Positions 62,901-64,000 of a stretch of 64,000 nt of DNA are shown piece after piece. Numbering within the stretch: the stretch's first letter is position 1; each line of letters opens with the position of its first letter. Made by a program: the position numbers and the translations under genes. A model generated the notes under the pieces. It did not search any database. It was not told the DNA's origin and worked only from the letters and a program-made list of their open reading frames with translations. Origin of the DNA: Azadirachta indica (taxonomy: Eukaryota; Streptophyta; Magnoliopsida; Sapindales; Meliaceae); contig CM040441.1 of NCBI GenBank assembly GCA_022749755.1, forward strand, positions 10,789,475 through 10,853,474, read 5' to 3'.

Positions 62901-63167
62901 TGTGCTGTGCAGAGATGACAAGAGTTCCTGATTGTGTTTTTGCAGGAAATCTTTTCCAATGAAGCTGCAACTGCACACAATGATGTATATGAGGATGATC
63001 TGATTGATGATGAAGAAGATGGAAATGCCGTGGAGGCTAGGAATGGATCCACGGAGTTCTTGACCTCGTCTGACATGGAACCATTAGACATTAATCCTCT
63101 TAAAATAGGTGGTGCAGCCACTGATGATGCTGCTGATATGAATTTTTTTGATGATGAATCTGAGTAA
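59908..63167 (+). CDS. BED/hAT transposase-derived (likely domesticated) protein
   Basis: Five exons: 59908-61035, 61147-61833, 61919-62078, 62217-62533 and 62946-63167, 2514 nt, 837 aa. The BED-type zinc finger (VKCNYCGKVVSGGINRFKQHL) lies near residues 84-110, with a DUF659 transposase core after it (GCSVMADSWTDAKNRTLINI). The position that usually reads T-D-N in hAT cores is T-Q-N here (VITQNTPSYKAAG), so one catalytic aspartate seems lost. The hAT dimerisation domain is well kept: AAWWQQHGISCLQLQQIAVR and SSMGCEHTWS. The C-terminus is strongly acidic (DDLIDDEED). The frame is intact over five exons, and I saw no terminal inverted repeats. It resembles an Arabidopsis hAT-derived gene near At3g17450 (recalled, not checked). 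Likely a nuclear DNA-binding protein. Confidence 0.88.
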
Positions 63168-63673
63168 CTAATTTGGGTTTACAATTTGTTACTAACATAG
63201 AACTAGATAGTGTGCTTCTATAGCAGTTAGATGTTGATACCTGCTTTCCACTAAAGTTTGTAGGCAATTGTTTCTAATCTTGTATTAATTTGTTAATCAA
63301 ATTGTCAATATAGAAGCAGTTAATCAAGTTTACAAAATGCCCTATATCTCTCTTCATGCTTTGGTTTTTTGTTTACTTTTTGTAATTTTTATTTGACACT
63401 CCTAAAACCACCAGCGGAATAGCAAACAAGTGCTCAATAATCCTTACTAGGGTTTAATGTCTGAACATGCAATGATATTCTTAAAAAAAAATAGAATAAA
63501 GGTTCCACCAGAGTCCGTAACTAATTATGGGGGCTTATGTGATAATTTTCAAAAAGTTATGTCTTTATTTACTAAAATATCAAATCCAGGGATTTATACG
63601 TAAATTTCCATATAAAAATCTCTAGTACGTAACCCTAGGGTTTTTCTGTGCGACTTTGAATTAGAATATCAGA
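63168..63673. other. Intergenic, hAT-derived gene to FCF2-like gene
   Basis: The hAT-gene 3' UTR followed by the FCF2-like promoter. A palindromic telo-box-like aaccctagggttt lies at about 63631-63643, about 30 bases before the ATG. Confidence 0.5.
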
Positions 63674-64000
63674 ATGCCAGAGAACAAACCAGTAATTGGC
63701 CTTCAGTGGCAGCCGAAGTTGCCAACTTCATCATCATCCACCACCAAGACCAATAACAATGGCGTTAACGAAGCTCAAAATAAGGGCGAAACCAGCGCGC
63801 TTTGGAGACCCAATACGGAGCTTGTCGATGGACTCTTTGTTCCACCAAACGATCCCAAAAAGCTTAACAAATTAATCAAGAAACAAGTTAAAGACACAGC
63901 CGGGACGAACTGGTAGGTTTTGCTTTTTGTGTTTGCGTTTGCATATGAAAATTAATAAAATTTCTGATTATAATTCTTTTTTCTTTTTTTTTTTTTTTGG
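63674..64000 (+). CDS. FCF2-like pre-rRNA processing protein, 5' exon only
   Basis: Exon 1 is 63674-63912; the donor TG|GTAGGT splits a Trp codon and the gene runs out of the window. The reading so far is 79 codons, Ser/Thr/Asn-rich, then a basic segment (DPKKLNKLIKKQVKDTAG). The ending DTAGTNW matches the start of the conserved Fcf2 domain. Fcf2 proteins are nucleolar factors for early pre-rRNA cleavage in small-subunit assembly. The telo-box-like element upstream is common for ribosome-biogenesis genes in plants. Assignment rests on this short piece only. Confidence 0.6.

Overview
The window is nuclear DNA from a flowering plant, almost certainly a eudicot. It has AT-rich intergenic DNA, many short GT-AG introns, and plant-only families: a DYW-class PPR protein, a CBL-interacting kinase, the chloroplast lipid-transfer protein TGD4, a Ca2+-regulated RelA/SpoT homolog and a MUSTANG transposase-derived gene. 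A woody rosid such as Citrus would fit, but the species cannot be fixed from sequence alone.

Layout. 1-6.2 kb: a decayed Mutator-like element (MULE) with its transposase on the minus strand. 6.3-31 kb: a gene-dense block with a HAD-type 5'-nucleotidase (+), the GPCR-like GCR1 (+), TGD4 (+), a TruA-type tRNA pseudouridine synthase (-), the telomere protein POT1 (-), a PB1-containing MUSTANG gene (+) and a secretory LEA_4 protein (+). 31-37 kb: about 6 kb without genes, very AT-rich and crowded with microsatellites. 37-43.3 kb: CIPK1-like kinase (+) and CRSH (-), facing each other. 43.5-47.7 kb: two related foldback/MULE elements with long inverted arms; one keeps a transposase zinc-knuckle fragment. 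48-64 kb: organellar ribosomal protein L3 (+), a PHD/RING-like zinc-finger protein (+), a pectin methylesterase with inhibitor domain (-), a DYW PPR protein (+), a BED/hAT transposase-derived gene (+) and the first exon of an FCF2-like rRNA-processing gene that leaves the window.

Exons were joined by hand from reading frame and splice signals. In almost every multi-exon gene the summed exons give an intact frame close to the family's usual length. The genes serve mostly separate housekeeping roles in chloroplast lipid import, tRNA modification, telomere maintenance, stringent response, organelle translation and RNA editing. Two themes recur. First, transposon-derived sequence appears in every state: dead MULE, foldback elements, and two apparently domesticated transposase genes. 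Second, from memory, gene order resembles Arabidopsis chromosome 3 segments near At3g06940-06960 and At3g17450-17510, with one gene matching a chromosome 5 segment (At5g48960-48965). I found no prokaryotic operons, CRISPR arrays or clear tRNA/rRNA genes.
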